DNA of 64,000 bases from Clostridiaceae bacterium (GTDB lineage: Bacteria; Bacillota; Clostridia; Lachnospirales; Lachnospiraceae), in assembly GCA_009911305.1 (NCBI GenBank), contig QXXC01000019.1, forward strand, positions 16,255 through 80,254, given 5' to 3'. A program made the translations under genes and the position numbers. The notes below the pieces were generated by a model. The model was not told the DNA's origin, made no database searches, and was given only the letters and a program-made list of their open reading frames with translations. The stretch's first letter is position 1, and the number at the start of each line of letters is the position of its first letter. Below are positions 17,111 through 25,017 of the stretch, piece after piece.

Positions 17111-17253
17111 GCCCTTTTCACTTCCTTTCGTTCGTTTTCGCAGTCCCGCCCCGCCCTAATTTCGGAAATATAAAAAATCAGGGTTTCAAAATTCCCAGAA
17201 TATGAAGCCAGCCTTGCTTCCCCTGCATTTTGAAGCCCTGTTTTCTGCGTCCA

Positions 17254-17288
17254 ATTATATCAGCTTTTTCCGTGCAATGCCGGGCAAT
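17254..17288 (-). promoter_or_regulatory. Late promoter P1 (packaging operon)
   Basis: Leftward, TTGCACGGAAAAAGCTGA is followed by TATAAT (17259-17254), and a CGGGCAAT box lies at 17281-17288. It differs at one base of 24 from the promoter before the portal operon. There is no consensus -35 at the right distance from TATAAT, which fits an activated promoter. It lies directly downstream of the late regulator gene and upstream of the terminase genes. Confidence 0.7.
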
Positions 17289-17291
17289 CCT

Positions 17292-17771
17292 TCATTCCTT
17301 TATTTCATATTCAGAAAGTATGCGGTTGTTTTCAAAACCTTTCAAAAGACGTTCTGCGGCTCCGTCCCTGATATTTTTGCATTGCCTTTCACTGTAATGC
17401 GTCCGTTCTGCCACCTGCTCCCACTTCATGCCGTGAAAATAATACCCAAAAATCACATTTTTTTGTTTCATTGTCAGCCGTGACACTTCTTTCAAAATTT
17501 CAACTTTTACTTTCTGCAATTCCTCTATTTCCTTCTGGTAACGCTGAATATCTCCCCTTACATAGTCCGGGACATTCAATGCCTGGCGTTCTGTTGGGTC
17601 AGAATTTGTGTATTTACCTTTTGTTGTGTCACTGTAGCCAATCCCCTGAATCGGATTGTAATATTGTTCTAAATCTGAAATAAAGCTGCGTCTTGACTTG
17701 ATTTCTCCGTCAATTTCCGGGAACAATTCAAGCAATTTCAGAACTTTATTTTTGTTCATGCTCTTTTCCAT
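17292..17771 (-). CDS. ArpU/RinA-like late transcription regulator (sigma region 4-like)
   Basis: A 159-residue protein from ATG 17771 (GGAGGC upstream). The C-terminal half, EVSRLTMKQKNVIFGYYFHGMKWEQVAERTHYSERQCKNIRDGAAERLL, is a sigma region 4-type helix-turn-helix like that of DUF1492/ArpU late regulators. The N-terminal half is a helical, charged domain. Such genes stand just before the terminase genes and turn on late transcription. Its likely targets are the paired promoters at 17254 and 13205. Confidence 0.8.
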   Translation of the reverse strand: MEKSMNKNKVLKLLELFPEIDGEIKSRRSFISDLEQYYNPIQGIGYSDTTKGKYTNSDPTERQALNVPDYVRGDIQRYQKEIEELQKVKVEILKEVSRLTMKQKNVIFGYYFHGMKWEQVAERTHYSERQCKNIRDGAAERLLKGFENNRILSEYEIKE

Positions 17772-17886
17772 CTTTCTTGCCTCCTTCTCTCCACACGGCA
17801 AGGGCAATCACCGTTTCCGGCGTTGCCCTTTCTCCGTTTTCTCTCATATTTTCCATGACTTCCGCAATATCCGCAATCAATCCCAA
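17746..17886 (-). CDS. Small hypothetical protein between ParB and the late regulator
   Basis: A 46-residue frame. TTG at 17886 lies 8 bases after AGAGGG, the best initiation signal. It reads LGLIADIAEVMENMRENGERATPETVIALAVWREGGKKDG..., rich in helices, and overlaps the late regulator start by 26 bases. No family recognised; the gap-filling position between two overlapping genes supports it as real. Confidence 0.5.
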   Translation of the reverse strand: MGLIADIAEVMENMRENGERATPETVIALAVWREGGKKDGKEHEQK

Positions 17887-17891
17887 AATGT

Positions 17892-19301
17892 TCAGCCCTC
17901 TTCCCTTCTTCTCAATTCCTGAACCGTAAAGCCTATAATGCAATAGCCTTCTTCAAGTCCTGTCCAGTCTTCCCATACATATGTGACTTCTGTAACGATT
18001 TCACGCCCTGTGGTTCTTCCTGCCGTGTATTCCTGCATGATTACCGTTTCCCCTGCTCTGTACCCTTCATTCTTTAACAGATAGAATGTCAGCGTTTCAC
18101 TTGCGATTTCGTTATACTTTGAAGCTGCCAGCGTGATTTCATGCACCTTCTTTTCCGCTTCACTCGGTAACTGCTGCATTTTCTCTTCCTGCTCTCGCTC
18201 TTTTAGCTTCCTTGCCGTTTCCCGGTCAAGTGCTGCCTGCTGTTCGTTATACCGCTGTTCATCTGTCTTTCTTGCTTCCTCCCGGTTCACATAGGCATTG
18301 CAGGAAGTGACTGTGCTTTTCTTTTCGTGGCACGTTTCGTAATTATCGCAGGAATAGCAAAGGGAAATTACATTTTCCGGCTGCGGGTCTTCGTATTCTT
18401 CCGGCTGCCCCTCTGTGGCTTCTCCTGCGTCCTCTGTTGGCATTTCTTCCGCTTCTGTGTGTTTTTCCTCACCTGAACCCGTTGCACCCGGCAGAAGGTC
18501 TTCTGTGAAGCTCATTTGTCCCGGCATTTCCTTTCCGGCTTCCTCCTGCTGCCGCATTTCCCTTGCTTCCATCAATGAAAGCGTCCCTATTTCCTCCACC
18601 CTGTCTGCCGCTTTCTCCTGTCCTTCTTCGCTCATTCCACACAACTCAACCGCTACAGAAACATTGATAATGCCCTCTTTAAAACCTTTCATCAGGCGTG
18701 GTGACAGATTGTTATAAATAGATTTATACCGCCCCAGTTGCGCTTCCGTCGTCCCGGTTATCTCTGCAAGCACTTCACGGGTCCTTCCATTCAGGTTGTA
18801 TTCCTTTTTCAGCTCCTTTGCCAGTTCCTCTGCCTGAATTGCTTCCATCATCTTTTCCCAGTCTGTTTTGTCCCGGAATCTATTTGCCATAATCAGTGCC
18901 AGACGGTCCCTCACATCTTCTTTCTTGAATACGCAAGGCACAAACCGCATTTCTTCTTTTCCTTCTTCTAACAGGGAAAGCACCGCAAGCCGTCTTCTAT
19001 GCCCCGCAATTACTCTGTATTTGCCGTTTTCCGGGCGGCTTACAAGTAACGGCTGCAATATCCCCACAAGCTCAATAGAACGCTTCAATTCGTCGTCTAC
19101 ATGATAGAAGTTATCCTGCGACGGTATAAGGTCATGTACATCAATATTGATAATCTCGTTTCCTTCTGCCTGCTGCGGGGCGTTGTCCTGCTGCCCCGCT
19201 GCGCTTTCCTCCTGCTGCCCTTCCGTTATCCCTTCCAGCTCCTTTGAACGGCTGTTCAATAAATACGTCAGGTTGAATTTGTTATTTGTTGCTTTCGCCA
19301 T
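17892..19301 (-). CDS. ParB-like partition/nuclease-fold protein
   Basis: A 469-residue protein from ATG 19301. Residues about 45-170 form a ParB N-terminal domain: IINIDVHDLIPSQDNFYHVD, IELVGILQPLLVSRPENGKYRVIAGHRRRLAVLSLL. A KorB-like helical DNA-binding part follows (NGRTREVLAEITGTTEAQLGRYKSIYNNL). The C-terminal half has E/Q-rich linkers and a cysteine cluster, CYSCDNYETCHEKKSTVTSC, that may bind zinc. It lies directly after ParA. Such pairs segregate plasmids, but ParB-like proteins also act as phage regulators. Confidence 0.88.
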   Translation of the reverse strand: MAKATNNKFNLTYLLNSRSKELEGITEGQQEESAAGQQDNAPQQAEGNEIINIDVHDLIPSQDNFYHVDDELKRSIELVGILQPLLVSRPENGKYRVIAGHRRRLAVLSLLEEGKEEMRFVPCVFKKEDVRDRLALIMANRFRDKTDWEKMMEAIQAEELAKELKKEYNLNGRTREVLAEITGTTEAQLGRYKSIYNNLSPRLMKGFKEGIINVSVAVELCGMSEEGQEKAADRVEEIGTLSLMEAREMRQQEEAGKEMPGQMSFTEDLLPGATGSGEEKHTEAEEMPTEDAGEATEGQPEEYEDPQPENVISLCYSCDNYETCHEKKSTVTSCNAYVNREEARKTDEQRYNEQQAALDRETARKLKEREQEEKMQQLPSEAEKKVHEITLAASKYNEIASETLTFYLLKNEGYRAGETVIMQEYTAGRTTGREIVTEVTYVWEDWTGLEEGYCIIGFTVQELRRREEG

Positions 19302-19333
19302 CTCTTTTCCCTTCCTTTCCGTGTCCGATTCGG

Positions 19334-20098
19334 TCACATTTTCAGATACTCTTCAACCAGCTTTTTATAGTCCTGCGCCGCCCCGCAACGGCTGGAATAA
19401 ATCAAAATTGGCTTCCGTTCAAACGTGCAAGGCTTCATTTTTGCCGTGCGTCTGATATGCGTTTCAAAAAGCGGATATTTATTGCACACTTTCAGATATT
19501 CTTCCCCCTGCTGGTCTGCTTCGTTCAATCTGTCATACTGCGTAATGAAACACCCCCGGAAGCACAATGCCTGGTTCAGCTCTTCCCGTGCGTTCTCAAT
19601 CTGTTCTGTCAGTTCTTCCAGCCCGTCAAGTGAAAAGTCGTCAATCGTTATCGGCACAAGTACATCATCAGAAGCAACCAGCGCATTTATTGTTGAAATG
19701 TTAATGTCCGGGGCGTTGTCGATAATACAGAAATCATAATTCCCCGCCACCTGCTGCAATGCTCTTTTGAACCGGGTCTGCTGCGGGCGGCTCTGGTCCA
19801 GCATTACCTGTAAATTTGCCGTTGACAAGTTCATGTTTGCCGTGATAATGTCCAGCCCCTCATAGTCCGTATGCTGAATAACTGCTGCCGTGTCAATGTT
19901 CCTGTCCGTCATTACCTCTGCAACGCCCGCTTCCTCATAACTGTGGCGGTTGAAAAACTTTGAAGCGTTGCCCTGCTTGTCATTGTCAACCAGCAGAACT
20001 TTCTTGCCGTGTACCGCTGACAAAATGTGCGCCATATTGACGCTTGAAGTTGTCTTTGCAACCCCGCCTTTTAAATTGATGATAGAAATTGTCTTCAT
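19334..20098 (-). CDS. ParA family ATPase
   Basis: A 254-residue protein from ATG 20098. It opens with the deviant Walker A motif, MKTISIINLKGGVAKTTSSVNMA, then VLLVDNDKQGNASKF (A') and YDFCIIDNAPDINISTINAL (Walker B), ending in a Soj-like C-terminus. With ParB downstream it should position DNA or plasmid-like prophage molecules. The leader carries a 16-base motif (20112-20127) shared with two other phage genes and a tRNA-like element further upstream. Confidence 0.92.
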   Translation of the reverse strand: MKTISIINLKGGVAKTTSSVNMAHILSAVHGKKVLLVDNDKQGNASKFFNRHSYEEAGVAEVMTDRNIDTAAVIQHTDYEGLDIITANMNLSTANLQVMLDQSRPQQTRFKRALQQVAGNYDFCIIDNAPDINISTINALVASDDVLVPITIDDFSLDGLEELTEQIENAREELNQALCFRGCFITQYDRLNEADQQGEEYLKVCNKYPLFETHIRRTAKMKPCTFERKPILIYSSRCGAAQDYKKLVEEYLKM

Positions 20099-20146
20099 GT
20101 GTCTTTCCTCCTTGTATCTGGTATGATATTTTATTTTCCCAGTATT

Positions 20147-20214
20147 GCGCCGGGCGGGAATCGAACCCACCCCGCAGGTCTTCACACCTGCTGCCCCTCT
20201 GCGGCTCCCGGCTC
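20147..20214 (-). other. tRNA-like element, copy 1 (3' end of upstream gene)
   Basis: Leftward, 68 bases fold like a tRNA: acceptor-like arm GAGCCGG/CCGGCGC with one mismatch, short D-like arm GCC...GGC, anticodon-like hairpin CAGGT-GTGAAG-ACCTG, and a T-arm with loop TTCGATT. The T-stem has a G-T pair where copy 2 has G-C, so pairing is retained. The anticodon loop is six bases and no CCA end is encoded, so it is not an ordinary tRNA. The 3' codons of the upstream gene lie inside it. Confidence 0.65.
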
Positions 20215-20616
20215 TTCTCTGAACAAAAACCCTTTATCTACAAGAAACTTTATCCAGTCGCAACCCGTCACGTCTTCTTCTTTGATGAATTGATAGAACG
20301 CTTCTTTTGTTTCAACTCCGTCTGCTTTCATGAAGCGTTCTGCGTTCCTTACTGCGTTTGTTTGAAAAACGTGTTCTGCAAAGAATATCTTTTCACATTC
20401 TCCGTAATCGTTTACCCCGTATTCTCCCCGCTTCCCCGGCGTTCTCATTAGAACCTTTACAACTGGCTTTTTACTCTTGCTTCCTATCCCCTTGCTGATA
20501 ACAACCGCTTCACTGAACAACCAGCCATTCCAGCCCCTTCTTTGCTGCGAAAACTGCGTTCTGGGAACCTCTACTAATTCCCCCGGCTTCAAGCTCTTGA
20601 AATCTGCCACCTTCAT
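20182..20616 (-). CDS. Hypothetical phage protein
   Basis: A 144-residue protein, ATG 20616. MKVADFKSLKPGELVEVPRTQFSQ is followed by a beta-rich, basic central region (KPVVKVLMRTPGKRGEYGVNDY) and a helical C-terminus. The last residues, EEPGAAEGQQV, are encoded by the tRNA-like element. The leader resembles that of ParA (AAATATCAGATA...GGAG). I do not recognise a family. Confidence 0.65.
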   Translation of the reverse strand: MKVADFKSLKPGELVEVPRTQFSQQRRGWNGWLFSEAVVISKGIGSKSKKPVVKVLMRTPGKRGEYGVNDYGECEKIFFAEHVFQTNAVRNAERFMKADGVETKEAFYQFIKEEDVTGCDWIKFLVDKGFLFREEPGAAEGQQV

Positions 20617-20652
20617 GTGTCTTTTCTCCTTTTATCTGATATTTCATTTAAT

Positions 20653-20720
20653 GCGCCGGGCGGGAATCGAACCCGCCCCGCAGGTCTTCACACCTGCTGC
20701 CCCTCTGCGGCTCCCGGCTC
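20653..20720 (-). other. tRNA-like element, copy 2
   Basis: Sixty-eight bases starting three bases after the stop codon of the 20723-20929 gene, differing from copy 1 at very few positions. It has the same arms: GAGCCGG/CCGGCGC, CAGGT-GTGAAG-ACCTG, and a perfect T-arm GCGGG-TTCGATT-CCCGC. It lies in an intergenic 3' UTR. Confidence 0.65.
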
Positions 20721-20722
20721 TT

Positions 20723-20929
20723 TTATGCTTCTACCGTTTCGCTTCCTGCAAAAAATACTTCCCTGCCGTCCCAGTTTTGTATTTTTGCTTTCCTTTCTTC
20801 TCTCCTGCTTTCATTACACCTTCCCGGATGGTGTATTGCTGCATATGTGATTGTCTTTGCTGTTCTTTTTACGATTTCAAATACAACTGCGTGTTCTCCG
20901 TATCTCTTGCCTGCTTCAAATGTCCTCAT
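20723..20929 (-). CDS. Hypothetical small phage protein
   Basis: A 68-residue protein: MRTFEAGKRYGEHAVVFEIVKRTAKTITYAAIHH..., a short beta sheet with GKRYGEHAVVFEI, a composition common in small early phage proteins with an SH3- or Sm-like fold. It is the first gene after the palindromic promoter region at 20973-21055 and leads the operon toward ParA and ParB. Confidence 0.6.
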   Translation of the reverse strand: MRTFEAGKRYGEHAVVFEIVKRTAKTITYAAIHHPGRCNESRREERKAKIQNWDGREVFFAGSETVEA

Positions 20930-20972
20930 GTTTTTTACCTCCGTTTGCCTGATTGATTATGTATTTATTATA

Positions 20973-21055
20973 TACTTGCGCAAGTACATTTTCAATAGGC
21001 AAAGTATACAATCTTACGCAAGTATATTTGTGCAACATGTATACTTGCGTAAGAT
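20973..21055 (-). promoter_or_regulatory. Palindromic operator/promoter region, TTACGCAAGTATA family
   Basis: ATCTTACGCAAGTATA at 21011-21026 and its exact inverse at 21040-21055 form 16-bp arms with a 13-base centre. A third, self-palindromic site TACTTGCGCAAGTA stands at 20973-20986. The same core is repeated three times upstream of the replication gene at 28504-28572. Leftward, TTGCGC and a CATAAT lie 16 bases apart, so sites and promoter overlap. It suggests a shared regulator of two early operons. Confidence 0.65.
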
Positions 21056-21064
21056 GTGCGATTT

Positions 21065-21304
21065 TCAGACAGTCAATCCGGCTTCCGCTGCCGTTATCAA
21101 CGGTATGTATTCCCCGGACCCGTCAAGCTCATATGTAAAAAGAACTCTGTTTGCCCGCAAATAATGTGTACAGGCAATGTCCGTTATTGTCGCATACGTC
21201 GTCATGTACAATGCCCCTTCCTGATTCTTCCCCGCCGTTGTGATAACCTGAATTTTATCCCCGATTTCATACGGGCTTTTTGCGCTAAATGCTGCCATCT
21301 GCAT
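21065..21304 (-). CDS. Hypothetical phage protein, beta-rich
   Basis: A 79-residue protein from ATG 21304 behind GGAGG. MQMAAFSAKSPYEIGDKIQVITTAGKNQEGALYMTTYATITDIACTHYLRANRVLFTYELDG is a beta-barrel-like sequence found in several Clostridia phages, function unknown. It is the last gene before the palindromic region. Confidence 0.6.
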   Translation of the reverse strand: MQMAAFSAKSPYEIGDKIQVITTAGKNQEGALYMTTYATITDIACTHYLRANRVLFTYELDGSGEYIPLITAAEAGLTV

Positions 21305-21464
21305 TGTCCTTTTCCTCCATCTTCCTTTCATTCTGTTTCCTGACATACCACGCAACCTCCCGCAGTATGATAAATATAATCCCCGCTGCCGCTATCAAAA
21401 GAATAATTGCTACCCCTTTCAGAAAAAATCCTGCTGCTTCCGCTGTCGCTTCAATCAATATCAC
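21285..21464 (-). CDS. Small single-pass membrane protein
   Basis: A 59-residue protein from GTG 21464 (GGAGGGAAAGCAAAA upstream). FFLKGVAIILLIAAAGIIFIILREVAWYV is one long hydrophobic helix, followed by a charged cytoplasmic-type tail (RKQNERKMEEKDN). It overlaps the next gene by 20 bases. Function unknown. Confidence 0.6.
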   Translation of the reverse strand: MILIEATAEAAGFFLKGVAIILLIAAAGIIFIILREVAWYVRKQNERKMEEKDNADGSI

Positions 21465-21660
21465 TTTTGCTTTCCCTCCTGTTCTTCTCCCGCATTTGCG
21501 CCCTTGCCCGGTCAATGGAAGGTCTTATGCTGTTGATTGTCTGTAGCTGCCTTTTTAACGGCGGCTTGCGCTTCTCCTGCTGTTCTGCTGCCTGCTGCTG
21601 CCGGACCCTCTGCAATACCTCCTGTTTGCTCTGGCAATGCCTGTTCTTTCTTTTTCCCAC
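21451..21660 (-). CDS. Hypothetical basic protein
   Basis: A 69-residue, strongly basic, glutamine-rich protein (KRKNRHCQSKQEVLQRVRQQQAAEQQEKRKPP). No family recognised. It overlaps its downstream neighbour by 14 bases, which supports expression. Confidence 0.5.
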   Translation of the reverse strand: MGKRKNRHCQSKQEVLQRVRQQQAAEQQEKRKPPLKRQLQTINSIRPSIDRARAQMREKNRRESKSDID

Positions 21661-21672
21661 TTTCCTGTCCTC

Positions 21673-22203
21673 CTATCTTTTCTTCTTTCCATATCTCTTT
21701 TTCTTCTTTGTCGCCCGGCGTTTCAAGAAAACATCTTCTTTCGCCCTGACAACTTCTTTCTGTACCCGTTCGTGGTTTCTGTTGTCTTCTTCCTCCTGCA
21801 CAACCTCCAAAACCTCTACCGCAGAAATAGGAAACGTATAAGTACAGCCAGGGTCATATTTTCCTGCTTCCCAGTCAGCCTTGAAGCCTTCAAAATCATC
21901 TTCATAAGCGCAAAACGGGTTATATTGTTCTGCTTCATACATGGCAAGCATTATCCTGTTATCATCTTCTTTCTTCCAGTTCCATAAATGCCAGCTTTCA
22001 TGATTGTCATAGTCCCACATACTGACCCATAGTTCTAAGCCGTCCCACAATTCATCAGCTTTCTTCATGTGTTTAAACTGATTGAATGTAAACCCCTGCC
22101 CTTTTAGTTCCTGCTGATAGTCTTTTACTTCTCTTCCTGCCGTATGAAGACGTACAAGCGCAACTTTTGGAAGATACGGCGGTTTTTCTTTTTCTATCTT
22201 CAT
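21673..22203 (-). CDS. Hypothetical phage protein, acidic with basic tail
   Basis: A 176-residue protein. VALVRLHTAGREVKDYQQELKGQGFTFNQFKHMKKADELWDGLELWVSMWDYDNHESWHLWNW is rich in tryptophan and acidic residues, and the end is KRRATKKKKRYGKKKR. It overlaps the upstream Zn-ribbon gene by four bases. No known family. Confidence 0.6.
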   Translation of the reverse strand: MKIEKEKPPYLPKVALVRLHTAGREVKDYQQELKGQGFTFNQFKHMKKADELWDGLELWVSMWDYDNHESWHLWNWKKEDDNRIMLAMYEAEQYNPFCAYEDDFEGFKADWEAGKYDPGCTYTFPISAVEVLEVVQEEEDNRNHERVQKEVVRAKEDVFLKRRATKKKKRYGKKKR

Positions 22204-22424
22204 CTTTCCTTCCTCCTGTCTATCCTGTAAGCAATCCGCATAATTGCTTCCATTGATTTTTTTATATTTGCGTCGGTATCTGCCGTAATGCTTAATACGT
22301 CCGCTATATCCCGCAATTCCTCTGCGGTTTCTTCGTCTGACTTTTCAGCCAGACAGTCTGTGCATATCTGCTGCCCTTCCTCCGGCAGCGTCTTTTTGCA
22401 TATGATACATTTTGCCCGGCTCAT
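22200..22424 (-). CDS. Small zinc-ribbon protein
   Basis: A 74-residue protein from ATG 22424 (GAAAGAAGGTGCAGGC upstream). CIICKKTLPEEGQQICTDCLAE provides two CxxC pairs for zinc, followed by a helical tail. Typical of small phage Zn-ribbon proteins; function unknown. Confidence 0.6.
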   Translation of the reverse strand: MSRAKCIICKKTLPEEGQQICTDCLAEKSDEETAEELRDIADVLSITADTDANIKKSMEAIMRIAYRIDRRKER

Positions 22425-22438
22425 GCCTGCACCTTCTT

Positions 22439-22780
22439 TCACCAATCCTGCATTTTCTTCACTTTTTCAGTCAATGCCTTTTCCCTTTCTATCAATGCCC
22501 GGATTTCATACGGGGCAAGCCCTGTTTCCTCATACTCGAATAGCTTCTTTGCAGCCCGTACAACGCCCACATTCTGCTTTAAAACAGGTTTTCCGCTCCC
22601 CATGCTTATCTCTGTAAGCCTTTCCCTTTTCCTGCCCTTCCTGCCCCTCTGTGGCTTCTCCTGCGTCTGCTGCCGGGCTGCAATCTTCGCCCCTTGTGAA
22701 ACTATGGCATTGTGCTGGATATAGCCCCGCATGGCGTTATTAGAAGTCCTCATTGCCGCTTTCGGTATCTGCTGCCGCAT
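22439..22780 (-). CDS. Hypothetical phage protein
   Basis: A 113-residue basic protein: an N-terminal tail rich in Q, R and K, then KLFEYEETGLAPYEIRALIEREKALTEKVKKM. The phrase EYEETGLAPYEIRALIERE is common in Clostridia phage proteins of unknown function. Confidence 0.6.
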   Translation of the reverse strand: MRQQIPKAAMRTSNNAMRGYIQHNAIVSQGAKIAARQQTQEKPQRGRKGRKRERLTEISMGSGKPVLKQNVGVVRAAKKLFEYEETGLAPYEIRALIEREKALTEKVKKMQDW

Positions 22781-22796
22781 ATCCTCTGCCCCTCCT

Positions 22797-23054
22797 TTAG
22801 TGAAGCTCTTCCAGCTCTTTTTTCAGCGTTTCAATTTCTTCTTCTACACATTGACAGATTTTCATTTTCAGGCGGTCCGTCAGTTCAAATTCTTCTTCAC
22901 TCACGCCCCCGCACCACTTCCGTTTTAGCTTCACTATTACCCACTTGTATGTCCTCCCTCCCTCCCTTTTTCCGCTACACCAAAACATGAAACTTTCTAA
23001 TCTCTTTATCTTCTCCAGCAATTCTCCGGCTTCTTTATATGTCTTTTCCGTCAC
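22797..23054 (-). CDS. Hypothetical phage protein, helical
   Basis: An 85-residue protein: KTYKEAGELLEKIKRLESFMF, a KWVIVKLKRKW middle and a helical end, CQCVEEEIETLKKELEELH. No family recognised. It overlaps the VRR-NUC gene by 20 bases. Confidence 0.55.
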   Translation of the reverse strand: MTEKTYKEAGELLEKIKRLESFMFWCSGKREGGRTYKWVIVKLKRKWCGGVSEEEFELTDRLKMKICQCVEEEIETLKKELEELH

Positions 23055-23676
23055 GCCTGCTGCCCTCCTTCCCTGCCGCTTGCCCGGTCAACTTTGCATA
23101 CTCTTCAAATACCCGGCTTACAATACAGCTTCCGCAGTCTGCGCCCTCTTCCCCGCCACCGTCGAAACAATGACCGCAGCCCATAAAATCATCTGCGCCA
23201 CCGTCCCGGTCAATCGTGCAAAGGTCTTCCGGCACGGGTCCTTCTATAAAGTCTATCATCTGTATTGCCTGACTCTCGATTGCAGGATAGCCCGGAAACT
23301 GCAAATACCTTGCAATTATCCGTTCCGCTTCTTCTGCCCCGTAACAAACCGCCGTGAAATATCCCTGTTCTTTCAGTTCTTCCAGCCATTCGTCCTGGCT
23401 TTCCGTCGTTTTGTTCTTTCCGTACTTCATTTCGATATACAGCCCGTGGAAGCCGTTTCTTGCTACAGGCAAGCACAAGTCTGGCACTCCTGCTTTTACT
23501 CCCTGCCGCTTTAGGTTCGCCGCTTCCAGCGTGTTCCTGCTGCCGCCGTTCGGGATATGATGAATCAATTTTAATTCCGGGTGGCTTGCCTGCTGCCATT
23601 CGCACCACTGTATTACTGTTTCCTGTTCTGTCGCTTCGCCTCTCCTGCGGTTCTGCTGCCTTGTGTAATAGCTCAT
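23035..23676 (-). CDS. VRR-NUC domain nuclease
   Basis: A 213-residue protein. LKLIHHIPNGGSRN, KRQGVKAGVPDLCLPVARNGFHGLYIEMKYGKNKTTESQDEWLEELKEQGYFTAVCYGAEEAERII is the VRR-NUC fold: the PD and ExK pairs of the PD-(D/E)xK active site and the Q-x-W-L. Phage versions act as structure-specific nucleases in replication or recombination. The C-terminal 80 residues carry cysteines (CGHC, CGSC) and are not part of the domain. Confidence 0.88.
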   Translation of the reverse strand: MSYYTRQQNRRRGEATEQETVIQWCEWQQASHPELKLIHHIPNGGSRNTLEAANLKRQGVKAGVPDLCLPVARNGFHGLYIEMKYGKNKTTESQDEWLEELKEQGYFTAVCYGAEEAERIIARYLQFPGYPAIESQAIQMIDFIEGPVPEDLCTIDRDGGADDFMGCGHCFDGGGEEGADCGSCIVSRVFEEYAKLTGQAAGKEGSRRDGKDI

Positions 23677-23681
23677 TTCCT

Positions 23682-23897
23682 CTATCTCCCTTCTGTCAGC
23701 TTCTTAACGTGTGAACTCTTAAACAGGCATGACCAGGGATTGATTAAGAAATAGCATTTCTGCGGTATGTACAAGTTAGGGTTATTCTTAAATTTTTCTT
23801 CCCCTGTTTTATGCAGTTCCCCCGTAATAACTTCATTGTCAAATAGTTTTATTGTAACGACTTTTCCCAGATACTGTTCTAAATCGCTTCTTTTCAC
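23682..23897 (-). CDS. Small Sm-like protein
   Basis: A 71-residue protein: LGKVVTIKLFDNEVITGELHKTGEEKFKNNPNLYIPQ is a short beta-barrel with the Sm-like strand pattern (V-T-I-K-L-x-D-x-x-x-x-x-G-x-L). Unknown function, frequent among Clostridia phages. It overlaps the HD gene by four bases. Confidence 0.6.
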   Translation of the reverse strand: MKRSDLEQYLGKVVTIKLFDNEVITGELHKTGEEKFKNNPNLYIPQKCYFLINPWSCLFKSSHVKKLTEGR

Positions 23898-24469
23898 TCT
23901 TTCACTTCCTCCCGTTCGTCAAAATGCGTCGCCATCATATCCGCAAGATGAAGCATGACTGCCAGCTTGCATTGATGAAAAGCATTGTCTAAATCGAACC
24001 CGCCGCCCCTTGCGTAAAAGTCATACTGCCCCATGTGCCACCTGATTGCCAGAATCTCTTCTTTCGTCAAGTGCATAAACTGCAAAATCAGGATAACGGA
24101 CTTTTCCCCGTGTCCGGCAGGGAAATTTCTTGTCAACTGATATTCCGGCTTTCCCTGCTGCCCCTCTACCTGCCTGTAAGCGTCTATTTTACACAAATCA
24201 TGCAAAAGCCCGCAGATTGCAAGCGTTTCCAATTTATAATTCAAAGATTCCTGCCGTTCTTCTTCCTCTGCATTTAACCTTATAAGCCGTTTAAACACAT
24301 TGACTGAATGTTTTGCAAGTCCTCCGGGTTCCGCTCCGTGGTGTCGCTTGCTTGCCGGGGCTTCAAAGAATCCGTTTGCGTCCATCCATTGCAGAAGGTC
24401 ATCTGCCCCCGGTCTTTTTATGTAGTTGAAATAGCCTCTGAATACCTGCATTATTTCTTCCTGCTTCAT
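23894..24469 (-). CDS. HD-domain phosphohydrolase
   Basis: A 191-residue protein from ATG 24469 (GGAGGAAGAAGAGG upstream). Metal-binding residues: LAKHSVNV (H), ICGLLHDLCKIDAYR (HD), GHGEKSV (H) and a late HLADMMATHFDE (D). Such phage HD proteins hydrolyse nucleotides or nucleic acid ends. The context is a set of DNA metabolism genes. The substrate cannot be told. Confidence 0.85.
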   Translation of the reverse strand: MKQEEIMQVFRGYFNYIKRPGADDLLQWMDANGFFEAPASKRHHGAEPGGLAKHSVNVFKRLIRLNAEEEERQESLNYKLETLAICGLLHDLCKIDAYRQVEGQQGKPEYQLTRNFPAGHGEKSVILILQFMHLTKEEILAIRWHMGQYDFYARGGGFDLDNAFHQCKLAVMLHLADMMATHFDEREEVKE

Positions 24470-24491
24470 TCCTCTTCTTCCTCCGTTTCTT

Positions 24492-24659
24492 TCAAAACTT
24501 CTTTCTGCAATCCGGGCATAATACTTTCTTTCCCACGCTCCATCCGTTCTTCCTTGCATACTCAACAAGATACACTTTTGACGGAAGCCATTCTTTCGGT
24601 TCTCTCCTGTATTCAATGGCTTTCCCGCACTTGTCGCATGAATAGCCGCTATAAAACAT
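24492..24659 (-). CDS. Small zinc-ribbon protein
   Basis: A 55-residue protein from ATG 24659, overlapping the upstream gene by 11 bases. MFYSGYSCDKCGKAIEYRREPKEWLPSKVYLVEYARKNGWSVGKKVLCPDCRKKF has two CxxC pairs that enclose a small domain. Such proteins are usual in early phage operons; role unknown. Confidence 0.65.
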   Translation of the reverse strand: MFYSGYSCDKCGKAIEYRREPKEWLPSKVYLVEYARKNGWSVGKKVLCPDCRKKF

Positions 24660-25017
24660 TCTTTCCCCCTGTTCTCTTCCTTGACAGCGTTTCAAGCTGC
24701 AAGCAAAGTCTTTGTATATTTTCATATGTCCCGCAGCTCTCGCACTCTTTCTGTCCGTAATGACCGGGGCAAGCGTCGCACTCTTCCTGTTCTGCTTTCA
24801 GCATTATTTCCGCCGTTGCTGCCTGAAAGAGTGTGTCCCCGTCAAATTGTTTTTCCTGCGGGTCCTTTGGCTCCTGCCGCAATTCCTCTTCACTTATGCC
24901 ATACTTATTTTTCAGTTTTTCATATAGCCGCCGTGCGCCCTCCTTTTCGCCGCCCACTCCCTTCTCTGCAAGTTCTTTCAGGGCTTTCAGCTTCTTTGTT
25001 GCCTGTTCTCTTGTCAT
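24649..25017 (-). CDS. DUF2786-like protein
   Basis: A 122-residue protein: ATKKLKALKELAEKGVGGEKEGARRLYEKLKNKYGISEEEL has the DUF2786 pattern (repeated helical segment ending in KYGI). The C-terminus has four cysteines, CDACPGHYGQKECESCG, which suggests a zinc site. Unknown role. Confidence 0.65.
   Translation of the reverse strand: MTREQATKKLKALKELAEKGVGGEKEGARRLYEKLKNKYGISEEELRQEPKDPQEKQFDGDTLFQAATAEIMLKAEQEECDACPGHYGQKECESCGTYENIQRLCLQLETLSRKRTGGKNVL

Noticed and set aside
20147..20720. True tRNA genes at 20147 and 20653
   Set aside because: The anticodon loop is six bases, the D-arm is reduced, the acceptor has a mismatch and no CCA is present; one copy overlaps a coding end. Recorded as tRNA-like elements only.
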